Under the pieces are notes generated by a model that was given only the letters and a program-made list of their open reading frames with translations, was not told where the DNA came from and searched no databases. Position numbers and translations under genes: made by a program. From PALSA-693 sp963729695 (lineage in GTDB: Bacteria; Actinomycetota; Acidimicrobiia; Acidimicrobiales; Palsa-688), in the NCBI GenBank assembly GCA_963729695.1, contig CAVSOT010000006.1:79549-143548 (forward strand): 64,000 bases of DNA. The letters are read 5' to 3'. Shown here one piece after another: positions 1 through 8,328 of the stretch. The first letter of the stretch is position 1. Every line of letters starts with the position of its first letter.

Positions 1-1181
1 AGTTTAAAGCCCGAACCGGGCTGGCGGTCGCCCTGGGTGACGATGTCGAAGTGGTCGCTCTTGAAATTGGGTCCGCCGACCATGGCGTCCACTTTTCCGG
101 TATTCGGGTCGATCGAAACCATGGCCTCTTGGAAATTCCCGGTGTTGGCGGGAGTGTCGGCGGCGATCGTCTGCTCCGCCTTGGCCTGCAGGTTGGGCAC
201 CAGGTTGGTGTAAATCCTCAGGCCGCCCTCGAACAGGGCTTCCCACCGCTGGTCGTAGCTGCTGCCCAGCGGGCTGTTCGCCCCGAGCAGCTCGGTCTGG
301 ACTTCCTGCACGTAGTAATCGGTGATCTGGTCGCCGACCGGAGGCGGGGGTGGGGGGTTGGGAAGCGCGGCCAGATTGGCGGCCGCCGCCTGAGCGGGAG
401 TGGCGTCGCCGTAGAACACCATCCGGGACAGCACCTCGGACCGGCGGGCTCGGGCCGCGGCCGGGTTGAGGATGGGATCGTACCCGCTCGGGTTCTGGAT
501 CAGTCCGGCCAGCAACGACGCCTGGGCCAGCGTGAGCTGCGAGGCGTGCTCGTTGAAGTACCGGTTGGCGGCGGCCTCGATCCCGTAGGCCCCATTACCC
601 AGGTAGATGGTGTTGAGGTAGGCGTCGAGAATCTGATCTTTGGTGTACTCCCGCTCGAGTCGATCGGCGAGGACGGCCTCTTTCACCTTCCGGGAAAGCT
701 TCCGCTCGGAGGTCAGGTACGTCAGCTTCACCAGTTGCTGGGTGATGGTCGAGCCACCTTGAATGCCGCTGCTGCCGGAAGAGGAGTCGTTGGCCAAGGC
801 CCGGATGGTCGAAGGGATGTCGAAGCCCCCGTGCAGGAAGAACCTGTGGTCCTCGGTGTCGAGGACGGCCGTGATGAGGATCTTCGACACCTGAGGAAGC
901 TGCACCGGGGTGCGCTGCTGCGAAGCTTGCAGCACCGCCAGGACGGTGGTGCCGTCTGCGGCGTACACCGTCGAGCCGCCGAGCGCGCCGTCACCGGAGA
1001 GAGGAGGCAGCGGCACCGCATCGGCCGTAGCGGTGTGATGCAGGAGCCCCGAGCCGACAAAAGCCAGGCCGGACAGCAGACCCGTGAGCACCAAGGCGCT
1101 GGCGGCCACGATGCCGACGAGGCGGAACAAGCGAGACACGCTGCCCGAGCCTATCCGGACGAACCCTCCAGGTTCGGTCAT
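1..1181 (-). CDS. Class A penicillin-binding protein (PBP1a type), 3' end outside window
   Basis: Bifunctional peptidoglycan synthase anchored in the membrane; only the first 393 codons are inside the window. Starting at an ATG at 1181, a short basic N-terminus precedes one membrane segment at about residues 21-43. The GT51 glycosyltransferase domain follows with its signatures in order: EDHRFFLHGG (catalytic Glu about 110), GGSTITQQ (about 142-149), the RKVKEAVLADRLE region and YLNTIYLGNGAYGIEAA. The transpeptidase domain begins near residue 300, with substrate-binding text such as VSIDPNTGKVDAMVGG; the catalytic SxxK serine would come next and is cut off by the window edge. It diverges from the acyl-CoA dehydrogenase gene. 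Family assignment is secure; which PBP1 paralogue it is cannot be told. Confidence 0.93.
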   Translation of the reverse strand, partial: MTEPGGFVRIGSGSVSRLFRLVGIVAASALVLTGLLSGLAFVGSGLLHHTATADAVPLPPLSGDGALGGSTVYAADGTTVLAVLQASQQRTPVQLPQVSKILITAVLDTEDHRFFLHGGFDIPSTIRALANDSSSGSSGIQGGSTITQQLVKLTYLTSERKLSRKVKEAVLADRLEREYTKDQILDAYLNTIYLGNGAYGIEAAANRYFNEHASQLTLAQASLLAGLIQNPSGYDPILNPAAARARRSEVLSRMVFYGDATPAQAAAANLAALPNPPPPPPVGDQITDYYVQEVQTELLGANSPLGSSYDQRWEALFEGGLRIYTNLVPNLQAKAEQTIAADTPANTGNFQEAMVSIDPNTGKVDAMVGGPNFKSDHFDIVTQGDRQPGSGFK

Positions 1182-1257
1182 GGTGCCAACCGGCGACGCC
1201 GTAGAGCAGGAAGGTAGGGTGAGCTGCTTGCGGCTCCGCCCTGGCCAAGGAGGGAAC

Positions 1258-2475
1258 ATGACCGCAGTCGATGCTGTAGGCGCGCCGAGCGACCAGGAGG
1301 ACGAACGGGTCGTTTTGGAGAAACTCGACGCCCTCCTGGCTGCCTATCCCCCGGCCCGTACGGCAACGGTGGACTTCCTGGGCGCCCAGTTCGACGCCGG
1401 CCTGGCGTTCATCAACTTCCCGCCCGGCTATGGGGGACTCGGCCTCTCCCGGACGCTGCAGAGCCTCATCATTGCCAACCTGCGGGAGACGGGGGCTCCG
1501 TTGCTGGCGGCGCGCAACCCGATCGGGTACGGCATGGTGGCGCCGACGCTCCTCACCACCGGGACCGAAGAGCAGCGCCAGAGATACCTCCGCCCGCTCT
1601 TCACGTGCGAGGAGATCTGGTGCCAGCTGTTCTCGGAGCCGGGAGCCGGATCCGACGTCGCCAGTTTGGCCAGCCGGGCCGTGCTCGACGGCGACGAATG
1701 GGTGGTCAACGGGCAAAAGGTGTGGACGACGCTCGCCCACACGTCGCGCTTCGGCGTCCTGCTCGCCCGCACCGACCCGGAGGCGGAGAAGCATCGGGGC
1801 CTCACCTACTTCGTCGTCGACATGCACGCGCCGGGCGTGGAGGTCCGCCCGCTGCGCCAGATGACCGGTGACGCCGAGTTCAACGAGGTCTACTTCAACG
1901 ACGTCCGCATCCCCGACTCCGAACGCCTCGGGGCGGCCGGAGACGGCTGGCGAGGGGCGCTCGTGACCCTTATGAACGAGCGGGTCTCGATCGGGGGAGC
2001 CGTGCCCCCACGCGGCGCCGGTCCCATCGGGGTCGCGGTGGACCTCTGGAATCGTCGGCCCGCTGAGCAGCGAGATGGAGGCACCAAGGACCGTCTCATG
2101 CAGCTATGGGTGCAAGCCGAAGTGCACCGGCTCACCAACGCTCGAGCGGCGGCCAATGCCGCGCTCGGGACGCCGGGACCGGAGGGCTCCATCGCGAAGC
2201 TGGTGTTTGCCGAGCTCAACAAGGACATCTACGAGCTGTGCGTCGATCTGCAAGGACCGGCCGGGATGCTCTACGACTCCTACGAGATGCACCGACCCCA
2301 GGACGCCGGCGGGAGCGGCCCGCCGGCTCGCATGTTCCTCCGCGCTCGCGCCAACTCGATCGAGGGGGGCACTTCCGAGGTGATGCGCAACATCCTGGGA
2401 GAGCGGGTCCTGGGCCTGCCCGGCGACGTCAGGGCCGACAAGGGCATTCCCTGGTCCCAGGTCCCGCGCAACTGA
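1258..2475 (+). CDS. Acyl-CoA dehydrogenase family protein
   Basis: FAD-dependent alpha,beta-dehydrogenation of an acyl-CoA, with electrons passed to electron-transfer flavoprotein. The frame is open from 1084, but the ATG at 1258 is preceded by AAGGAGG at good spacing and gives 405 aa, the normal family length. The middle domain carries QLFSEPGAGSDVASL and the VWTTLAHTSRFGVLLART stretch. The C-terminal helical domain carries SIEGGTSEVMRNILGERVLG, whose Glu sits where short/medium-chain enzymes have the catalytic base. Sequence between residues 255 and 300 is less typical. With methylcrotonyl-CoA carboxylase, IcmF and E1 genes in the same window, a branched-chain or short acyl-CoA substrate is plausible but not shown. 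Convergent with ppx, 30 bp apart. Confidence 0.9.
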   Translation: MTAVDAVGAPSDQEDERVVLEKLDALLAAYPPARTATVDFLGAQFDAGLAFINFPPGYGGLGLSRTLQSLIIANLRETGAPLLAARNPIGYGMVAPTLLTTGTEEQRQRYLRPLFTCEEIWCQLFSEPGAGSDVASLASRAVLDGDEWVVNGQKVWTTLAHTSRFGVLLARTDPEAEKHRGLTYFVVDMHAPGVEVRPLRQMTGDAEFNEVYFNDVRIPDSERLGAAGDGWRGALVTLMNERVSIGGAVPPRGAGPIGVAVDLWNRRPAEQRDGGTKDRLMQLWVQAEVHRLTNARAAANAALGTPGPEGSIAKLVFAELNKDIYELCVDLQGPAGMLYDSYEMHRPQDAGGSGPPARMFLRARANSIEGGTSEVMRNILGERVLGLPGDVRADKGIPWSQVPRN

Positions 2476-2505
2476 CGCAGGGCGGCCCAAGCAACGGACG
2501 CTGGA

Positions 2506-4098
2506 CTAAGCGGCTCCCCCGGCCCGGACCTCGTGTTCCTCGAGGTCACCTTCGAGAGGAAGGGTCAACTGGGCGTCGGTCACATCCAGCCGGCAACCGA
2601 AGACCCGCTCGAACAGGGCCCGTTTGCGCCTGAGCCCCCAAAGTTCGAGGTCGATGTCGTCATCGGCATGGACCACCACTTCCACCAAGGCGGGGCTGGT
2701 GTACACCTCGATCGAGCGCACGGGCCCACCATGGCTCCGGTCCAACGCGTCGGCGACCTGCAGCAGAGCAATGAGCTTGCCAACCCGCTCGCGATCAGCG
2801 GGCGGCAACGAGGCGTACGGCTCGAAGGACGTTTTGGGGGAGCCCCGTTTGTGGAAGCGACCCAGGCACGCGAGCACCGCCAGCTCCTTGGGAGTGAACC
2901 CGCGCAGACGCCCGTTCTCGATCAGGTAGGCGGCGTGGCGCTCGTGGCCTTCCATGCTCACGTGCTCGCCGATGTCGTGGACCAGGGCGCCCATCTCGAG
3001 CAGATCACGGTCGTCTGCGTCGAGGCCGTGGATCGCGGTTGTCTCGTCGAAGAGCTCTTGGGCCAGCCGGCTGACCTTGCGGGCGTGGGCCTCGTTCCAT
3101 CCACACCGGCGGCAGAGGCCCAGGACCGACTCCCGCCGCATGGCGCGCGGGTCCCCGGACCATTCCGCCTGGGAATGGGACCCGATGGCATCGAGCACGA
3201 TGCCTTCGCGAAGGGCCCAATCGCAGCCGACGAGCTCGTCGAGACCCGTCAGGTCGAGCACTGCGACCGTCAGCAAGGCTCCGGCGGGGAGGAGGTCGGC
3301 GCGCCGGTCATCCACCCCGGGCAACCCCGCCCGCTCCTCCGAAGTCATCCGCAGCAGGTCTTGACTGAGGGCGTCGAGCTCCCGGGCCGTGACCGCCAGC
3401 TGATTGACCGACAGGGGCAACGAACCGCCCCTTCGAGCCGCCGCCAGACGGATCAGGGTGGTCAGGGTGCCACTGCTCCCGATGGCGAGCCGCGGCCCCA
3501 GTCTGGCCACGTCGGGCAGGATCCGCCCGACCGCGGTCGTGACGGCGTGGACGATCCGGCGGCGGTCGCCACCCGAGGGCGGATCGCTGCGGATGAGATC
3601 GGCGGTCAAACGACCGACACCCAGTTTGAGACTGGACGACCACTGCAAACCGGACGCGTCTCCGACGCTGAGCTCGAGGCTGCCGCCACCGAGGTCGAGT
3701 CCCAGCCCCGGCCCCGGTTCGATCACGACGCTGGCTCGGACGGCACCGAAGATGAGGCGGGCCTCTTCTTTGCCGCTGATCACCTTGACCTTGATGCCCG
3801 TCTCCGATTCGATGCGGTCGACGACAGAGGCCGAGTCTCGGGCATCCCTGAACGCCGCGGTGGCGCAGGCCACGATCTCCTCGACGCCGAGGGATTCGGC
3901 CAGGGCGCGGAACCGCGCCACCGTCTCGATGGCGGCGTACGCCGCCAGTTGACCGATCTCACCTGTGGCCGCCACGACGCTCCCTAGCCGCAGCATCTCC
4001 TTGTCACGAGCCAGCGGCTCGAACGTGCCGTCTGGGTGGGCATCAGCGACCAGTAGGTGAAAGGAGTTGCTCCCGAGGTCCAAGGCGGCAATTCGCAC
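2506..4098 (-). CDS. ppx: Exopolyphosphatase, Ppx/GppA family
   Basis: Hydrolyses terminal phosphates of inorganic polyphosphate or of pppGpp. The frame is open up to 4554, but homology starts at the GTG at 4098, where the protein reads VRIAALDLGSNSFHLLVAD, the canonical N-terminus; this gives 530 aa. The ASKHA phosphatase part shows the first phosphate loop (DLGSNS) and the second (LDLGGGSLELSVGD near residue 140). The C-terminal third is an HD-type helical domain with ALVHDIGEHVSMEGHERH, as in long Ppx/GppA proteins. It lies 79 bp downstream of the CYTH-CHAD gene on the same strand; CHAD domains bind polyphosphate, so the two probably form a polyphosphate unit. Confidence 0.9.
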   Translation of the reverse strand: MRIAALDLGSNSFHLLVADAHPDGTFEPLARDKEMLRLGSVVAATGEIGQLAAYAAIETVARFRALAESLGVEEIVACATAAFRDARDSASVVDRIESETGIKVKVISGKEEARLIFGAVRASVVIEPGPGLGLDLGGGSLELSVGDASGLQWSSSLKLGVGRLTADLIRSDPPSGGDRRRIVHAVTTAVGRILPDVARLGPRLAIGSSGTLTTLIRLAAARRGGSLPLSVNQLAVTARELDALSQDLLRMTSEERAGLPGVDDRRADLLPAGALLTVAVLDLTGLDELVGCDWALREGIVLDAIGSHSQAEWSGDPRAMRRESVLGLCRRCGWNEAHARKVSRLAQELFDETTAIHGLDADDRDLLEMGALVHDIGEHVSMEGHERHAAYLIENGRLRGFTPKELAVLACLGRFHKRGSPKTSFEPYASLPPADRERVGKLIALLQVADALDRSHGGPVRSIEVYTSPALVEVVVHADDDIDLELWGLRRKRALFERVFGCRLDVTDAQLTLPLEGDLEEHEVRAGGAA

Positions 4099-4177
4099 CG
4101 CCGGTGACCGTACACGGCCAGCGGCCTCGGACCGTGAATCCCCCCGTAGGTGTCGCGGCGACCGGCGCTTGGGTGGG

Positions 4178-5986
4178 CTACCGCAGCCAGGATCGGAGCT
4201 TCTTGTGATTGATCCGCTTCCACGAAGCCGGCCATTCCTGCCGGCAGCGGGCGGCGATCTGTCGTTCAGTGGCGATGAGCTGGCCGGCCACGAGGGCCTG
4301 CCCGCTCGATGATCGCACGCTCGCCGCTCGCAACCACTCCTCACCGACGATGGCGTCGTGGAAGTCACCGAGGATCCCCTGGAGGTCCGCAGCTGCTCGG
4401 GCCAGGTTGGCGGCGGGCCTGCCGACCACGCCTTCCACCGCCTCGCAGGCATACCGGAGCCGCTTGGCCCGGATGCGAACGTCGTGGAGTGCCTCGTCCG
4501 ACGGGACCGACCCGAGCGCCGCCACGGCTCGGCGCAGGTGCCGCCAGGGGCCACTGACGATCGCAGGCGCTTGAAGTCGGCCGAGGCCGTCGCGATCGAA
4601 CCTGGGAGGCGCCCCGCTCGTCCTCGGAGCCGGCGGCGAAGGCGACGAAACGGCGAGGGGCGGGACGAGCGACAGGGTCCGGGTCGCCCCGTCCTCCGAA
4701 TCGGTCACCGCGGTTACCTGCATCGTGCCCGCAGCCCCGTCCGCGACGTCTGCGGAGACCGCCATAGCGCCCTGCTCTCCGATAGATCGATCCCACGCCG
4801 CGTCGGTCTCCCCTTCCGCGACCGCCACCGGCGAGACGATCCGAGCATCCGGCGCCTCGGCGGCGGCAACCTGCTGCGGCTCCGACACACCAGATGCGGA
4901 CTTCACCGGAGGCAGCTCGCGAGCGGCGGCCGCCAAGCGCTCGAGCAACTCGCCGTAACGGTCTGTTGCCATTGCCACCAGGAGGTCGGACCGGGCCTCG
5001 TCGCGCTCCGCGACCAGCTTGGCGATCAAGGCGCCGGCCGGCCGGATGTCGCGCAGCTCCAACCCTTCGATCTGGTAGCGCATCCGCTCCAGAAGGACGT
5101 CGGCGTCGCGAGCCCGCCCGAGCGCATCGGCCAGCCAGCCCAACTCATGACGGATCTCTTCGGACCAGTCCTGGGGCAGGAACGGCCGGAAGGTACGCAG
5201 GTCCGAGCGGAGCCGGCGGGTCGCGACGCGGGCCTGGTGGACATCCTCGGGATCTTCGTCCAGGCGAACGCCGAGGTCGTGGGCGACGAGGCGCACGTAG
5301 CCATTGGCGATCGCCGCCTGCACCGCCGCCCCCATGCTGGCATGGCGGCCGGCTTGGGCCGGGATGACATCGGGCGGCTCGGTCGCCCGGTACCCGATCG
5401 CCCGCGCCACCTTCGGGCGCCCGTCGCCGGGCAGAGCGCCGGCTTCTCCCAGCCGGGCCACGACCTCGGCCAACAACCCACTCGACGCCGGGCCGACAAC
5501 CTCTACTTCCACCTCTCTGAACCGGGCGGCCAGCCGGCGTCCGTCCATGACTGAGACGACGTCGTCGTCGATCTCGAGGAGCGCTTCGCCCTCCCTCGCT
5601 CCGAGGAGGGTCCGGCGGCGGTGGGTGACCAGCCGGGCCACCGGTCCCAGGGAAGCCGTGCGCCGGTAGGCCCGTACCAGGTTGGCCACTTCCTCGGGAA
5701 CCGTCCCCCACAAGCCGGGCCAATTGAGCTCCCGACGAGTCAAACTGGCGCCGGCCGAGTCTTCGGGCAGCTTGAGGGTCCACTCGCCCGTGGCGCGTGG
5801 GAGGGAGCGGTCGGCCCGATGGCGCAACGTGAGTCCATTGCGGACCAGGCGCAGATCTGGAGTGTCGACGTAGATGGCCTGCAAACGCTGCTCCGGTTGG
5901 GGGCGAACGGTGATGCCGGGAAGGACGCCCGCCAGGTCTGGGATCCGGAACCCGATCCCCGCCTCCAGCTTGACTTCCCGTTCCAT
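4178..5986 (-). CDS. CYTH-CHAD domain protein (polyphosphate-associated)
   Basis: The N-terminus MEREVKLEAG carries the ExExK signature of the CYTH/triphosphate tunnel fold (about residues 1-210), followed by VDTPDLRLVRNGLTLRHR and WTLKLP typical of the tunnel strands. From about residue 230 a CHAD domain begins (HQARVATRRLRSDLRTFRPFL). It is interrupted by roughly 120 residues of Ala/Ser/Pro-rich low-complexity sequence and resumes with LHDVRIRAKRLRYACEAVEG. Both CHAD halves carry the conserved His/Arg helices that bind polyphosphate. Start: ATG at 5986 puts the ExExK motif at the extreme N-terminus; an in-frame GTG at 6007 is an alternative. Same strand and just upstream of ppx. The enzymatic product, if any, is unknown. 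Confidence 0.85.
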   Translation of the reverse strand: MEREVKLEAGIGFRIPDLAGVLPGITVRPQPEQRLQAIYVDTPDLRLVRNGLTLRHRADRSLPRATGEWTLKLPEDSAGASLTRRELNWPGLWGTVPEEVANLVRAYRRTASLGPVARLVTHRRRTLLGAREGEALLEIDDDVVSVMDGRRLAARFREVEVEVVGPASSGLLAEVVARLGEAGALPGDGRPKVARAIGYRATEPPDVIPAQAGRHASMGAAVQAAIANGYVRLVAHDLGVRLDEDPEDVHQARVATRRLRSDLRTFRPFLPQDWSEEIRHELGWLADALGRARDADVLLERMRYQIEGLELRDIRPAGALIAKLVAERDEARSDLLVAMATDRYGELLERLAAAARELPPVKSASGVSEPQQVAAAEAPDARIVSPVAVAEGETDAAWDRSIGEQGAMAVSADVADGAAGTMQVTAVTDSEDGATRTLSLVPPLAVSSPSPPAPRTSGAPPRFDRDGLGRLQAPAIVSGPWRHLRRAVAALGSVPSDEALHDVRIRAKRLRYACEAVEGVVGRPAANLARAAADLQGILGDFHDAIVGEEWLRAASVRSSSGQALVAGQLIATERQIAARCRQEWPASWKRINHKKLRSWLR

Positions 5987-6136
5987 TGCGTCGCTGTCCA
6001 CCCCCACAGGCTAGGGCGAGACCGACCGTCGCGGGGGCCGATCGGGGAGCCCGTCGACGGCGGCGCAGCCCGCGGCAGCGGGGCCGAGGTCGGCCGCTAC
6101 CGGGCCGGGCCCGAGGGGCAATACAGTGGCCCTGCC

Positions 6137-6466
6137 GTGAGGATGATCCGCCTGCTACGCAAGGTCGCCTTTTGGGAAGCCACCTTCTTCGTGGTGCTGT
6201 GCGCCGCCTGGCTGATGACGATGACCGGCACGAAGTTCACCGGGGCGTGGCAGTCGGCGTTGGTGGTCGTCGGGTTCACCCACGGATGCGTGTTCACGCT
6301 GTACCTGCTTCTGGTACTGCTCGTGCGAGCCCGCATGCGATGGAGCTTCTTCACGACCGTCAGCATCCTGGTCGCCGGGCTGATCCCCGGTGGCGGCTAC
6401 GTCGTCGAGGCCCGGGCCCTGAGCGGAGCCCGGGTCGAGGCTTTGGCCCAGGTTCTCGAGAGCTGA
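6137..6466 (+). CDS. Small integral membrane protein, DUF3817 family
   Basis: About 109 residues with three hydrophobic segments (AFWEATFFVVLCAAWLMTM, SALVVVGFTHGCVFTLYLLL and VSILVAGLIPGGGYVVEA). The spacing and the ending PGGGYVVEARAL match the DUF3817 group of short actinobacterial membrane proteins, whose role is unknown. Start: GTG at 6137 or ATG at 6143; a longer open frame upstream runs antisense to the CYTH gene and is ignored. Convergent with the PP2C gene. Confidence 0.75.
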   Translation: MRMIRLLRKVAFWEATFFVVLCAAWLMTMTGTKFTGAWQSALVVVGFTHGCVFTLYLLLVLLVRARMRWSFFTTVSILVAGLIPGGGYVVEARALSGARVEALAQVLES

Positions 6467-6471
6467 ATCCC

Positions 6472-6485
6472 CCAGGCGCGCCTGG
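6472..6485. terminator. 14-bp perfect palindrome between convergent genes
   Basis: CCAGGCGCGCCTGG lies 6 bp after the stop of the DUF3817-type gene and 38 bp before the stop of the convergent PP2C gene. It may help end transcription from both sides, but it has no loop or T-run, so this is only a suggestion. Confidence 0.25.
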
Positions 6486-6523
6486 CTCGATCTCCACGGT
6501 TGAAAAGCCGGGTGGTCCGACCG

Positions 6524-7390
6524 TCAGATGATTTCGCCCTCGCCCGGCTGCTCCTCGCCCAGCCACAGCAGCAGCAAAGTCCGGTCGTCGTGGCAACCCT
6601 GGCGCGAGAAGTCGGCCAGCTGGGCCAGCTCGACGGGACCCGGCCGCCCGGCCAATGCGGAAGCGAGGAATGGGGCCACTGTTTCCGGGCCGTCTCGCCA
6701 CGGGTCTGCCACTCCGTCCGTCGTCAGGACCAGCGTCTGACCGTCCCGGAGGGTGGCTTCGGCGAGTTCGGGCACCGCATCCTCAGCGGGCAGGGCCGCG
6801 GTGGTCGTGGTCACGGAGTCGACCTCGGTGGGCGCCTCGAACAGCTCGCGCCAGGACTGACCATCCTCGTCGACCACGAAGGCCGTGCTATCCCCGATGC
6901 GGGCCACGACCAGGGCGCCGCCAGGGTCCAGCACGGCCACCACGAGCGTGGTGGCGCCACCCCCCGCCGCGGCCGCGTTGGCCCCGTCGAAGGCCGCCGC
7001 GATCTGCGCCGTGGGCGAACCCCCCGCGGTCGCCGTCGCCGCGGCAGCGACAACCGAGGCTTCCACGGCGCGTGTTGCCGCGCCGGCGGAGTCGGGAACG
7101 CCACCCAGCCCGTCGGCGACAGCCACCGCGATCCGGTGCTCGGCGCCGGCCCACGCGAAGCTGTCCTGCCCGGCTTCTCCCGCCAAACGGTGCCGAACTC
7201 CCGTCACCGCCGCCGCCCGGAGCGAGCACCATTCGCCGTCGCCGCCGTCCGCTCGGACCGCCGCGTCCGACGCGCGGCCCTCGGCCCGGAGGACCGCGGC
7301 GGCTTCCGCAGCCCGGGATGGCCGGCCAAGCACCGGCGGACCGTTGCCCACCTCAGCTCCGCTGGCGGACCGCACGCATGCCGAGTCCAC
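6524..7390 (-). CDS. PP2C-family protein phosphatase (TerY-P triad type)
   Basis: Mn/Mg-dependent Ser/Thr phosphatase domain. Visible motifs in order: AGQDSF near residue 75, VAVADGLGG (metal-binding Asp-Gly), GGGATTLVVAVL, VARIGDSTAFV, LVLTTDGVADPW and CHDDRTLLLLW (last metal Asp). The preceding ~55 residues are low complexity. The open frame starts at GTG 7390 without a ribosome site, whereas an out-of-frame GTG at 7511 has AAGGAGG eight bases upstream and opens a 52-codon ORF that overlaps this one (see 7353-7511). One base too many near 7365 would explain this, making a 328-aa protein from 7511. Last gene of a kinase-VWA-phosphatase operon; presumably reverses phosphorylation by the kinase at 8329-9993. 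Confidence 0.88.
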   Translation of the reverse strand: MDSACVRSASGAEVGNGPPVLGRPSRAAEAAAVLRAEGRASDAAVRADGGDGEWCSLRAAAVTGVRHRLAGEAGQDSFAWAGAEHRIAVAVADGLGGVPDSAGAATRAVEASVVAAAATATAGGSPTAQIAAAFDGANAAAAGGGATTLVVAVLDPGGALVVARIGDSTAFVVDEDGQSWRELFEAPTEVDSVTTTTAALPAEDAVPELAEATLRDGQTLVLTTDGVADPWRDGPETVAPFLASALAGRPGPVELAQLADFSRQGCHDDRTLLLLWLGEEQPGEGEII

Positions 7391-7511
7391 TTCCGTCGCG
7401 CTGCCGGCCGAGAGGGAACGACAACCCGTCGACCTTCACTGGCGCTTCAGCTGTTTCGGGCACTTCAGCTGTTTCGGGCACTTCCGCGGTCTCGAGCCTT
7501 TCAGCGGTCAC
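7353..7511 (-). CDS. Short ORF with VPETAE repeats, probably the true N-terminus of the PP2C gene
   Basis: Begins at GTG 7511, eight bases after a strong AAGGAGG site and 43 bp after the VWA gene stop, the best translation start in this gap. It encodes 52 residues, including two copies of VPETAE from an 18-bp tandem repeat, then VDGLSFPLGRQRDGSGLG, and ends at a TGA inside the PP2C frame. Removing one base near 7365 would fuse it to the PP2C ORF. Alternatively it is a separate coupled small protein. I favour a frameshift in the sequence because many others occur in this window. Confidence 0.45.
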   Translation of the reverse strand: MTAERLETAEVPETAEVPETAEAPVKVDGLSFPLGRQRDGSGLGMRAVRQRS

Positions 7512-7554
7512 GGGCCCACCCTCCTTGCCGGCTGGCGGTCGCCTCGGCGAGCAG

Positions 7555-8262
7555 TCAGTCCAACGGGTCGACCGGGATGGGCTTCATGGTCGGCACCTCC
7601 GGCGGGACCAGCTGCGCCTCCCCCGTGTACACGCTGGCCGACGAGCTCACGATGGATTGGATCAAACCCGCCATCAACTCTGGGACCACCTTGCTCGGTG
7701 GTGCATTCTCGACCGCGATGAACGCCCGGTTGGGTTTGCGCTCGCTCACTTCGGCGAGCACCGCGGGATCAGCGTCGCCGAATCCGAAGCTCAGAATGTT
7801 GGGTCGCCGCTTCCATGAGGGATCGGTGAGGCGATCGTGCGCCGACCGCCATCGGTCGGTGTCGTCGGTCGGCCGGCCGTCAGAGACGAAGATCACTGCG
7901 GGCCGATACCAGCGGTCCCCTCGGGCCCGGCTGGCGTGGTAATCGGCCTCGATCACCGTGCGCAGATGGTGGAACGCCGCCGCGTAGGACGTCCGTCCCT
8001 GCACCGCCAGCTCAGGCACGGCCTCGACCAGGCTCAAATCGCAGAGGGGGAGCAAGGTGTAGGCCAGATCGCTGAAGGTGACGACCCCGAAGCGGATCAC
8101 CTCCGCAATAGCCGGGTCCTCGCCAATGCTGGCTCGCAACAACGGAAGCTGCTGATTGACGCTGTCTATCGCCGACCCGGCCATCGACGCCGAGACGTCT
8201 AGGCACAGGTAGAACGGGAAGACCGCATATCTCTCTTCCACGCTGACACTGCTGGCAGCCAT
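7555..8262 (-). CDS. terY: TerY-like von Willebrand factor A domain protein
   Basis: A 235-aa soluble VWA domain with an intact MIDAS: LCLDVSASMAG (DxSxS) near residue 20, the conserved Thr region GRTSYAAAFHHL, and IFVSDGRPTDD (third-site Asp). Length and the DSVNQQLPLLRASI segment after the MIDAS match TerY-type VWA proteins, which in tellurite-type stress systems form a triad with a PP2C phosphatase and a protein kinase; those two genes flank it here in the same orientation. It probably acts as a metal-dependent scaffold or phosphorylation target. Start ATG 8262. Confidence 0.85.
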   Translation of the reverse strand: MAASSVSVEERYAVFPFYLCLDVSASMAGSAIDSVNQQLPLLRASIGEDPAIAEVIRFGVVTFSDLAYTLLPLCDLSLVEAVPELAVQGRTSYAAAFHHLRTVIEADYHASRARGDRWYRPAVIFVSDGRPTDDTDRWRSAHDRLTDPSWKRRPNILSFGFGDADPAVLAEVSERKPNRAFIAVENAPPSKVVPELMAGLIQSIVSSSASVYTGEAQLVPPEVPTMKPIPVDPLD

Positions 8263-8328
8263 CGGCGTATCACGCTACCGGGTCGGTCTCGAGTGGCGTC
8301 GGCCCGCTCCTCCGGTCGGACCTCGCCC

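Noticed and set aside
51..1217. 388-codon open frame opposite the penicillin-binding protein
   Set aside because: Antisense shadow; the minus strand carries clear GT51 motifs.
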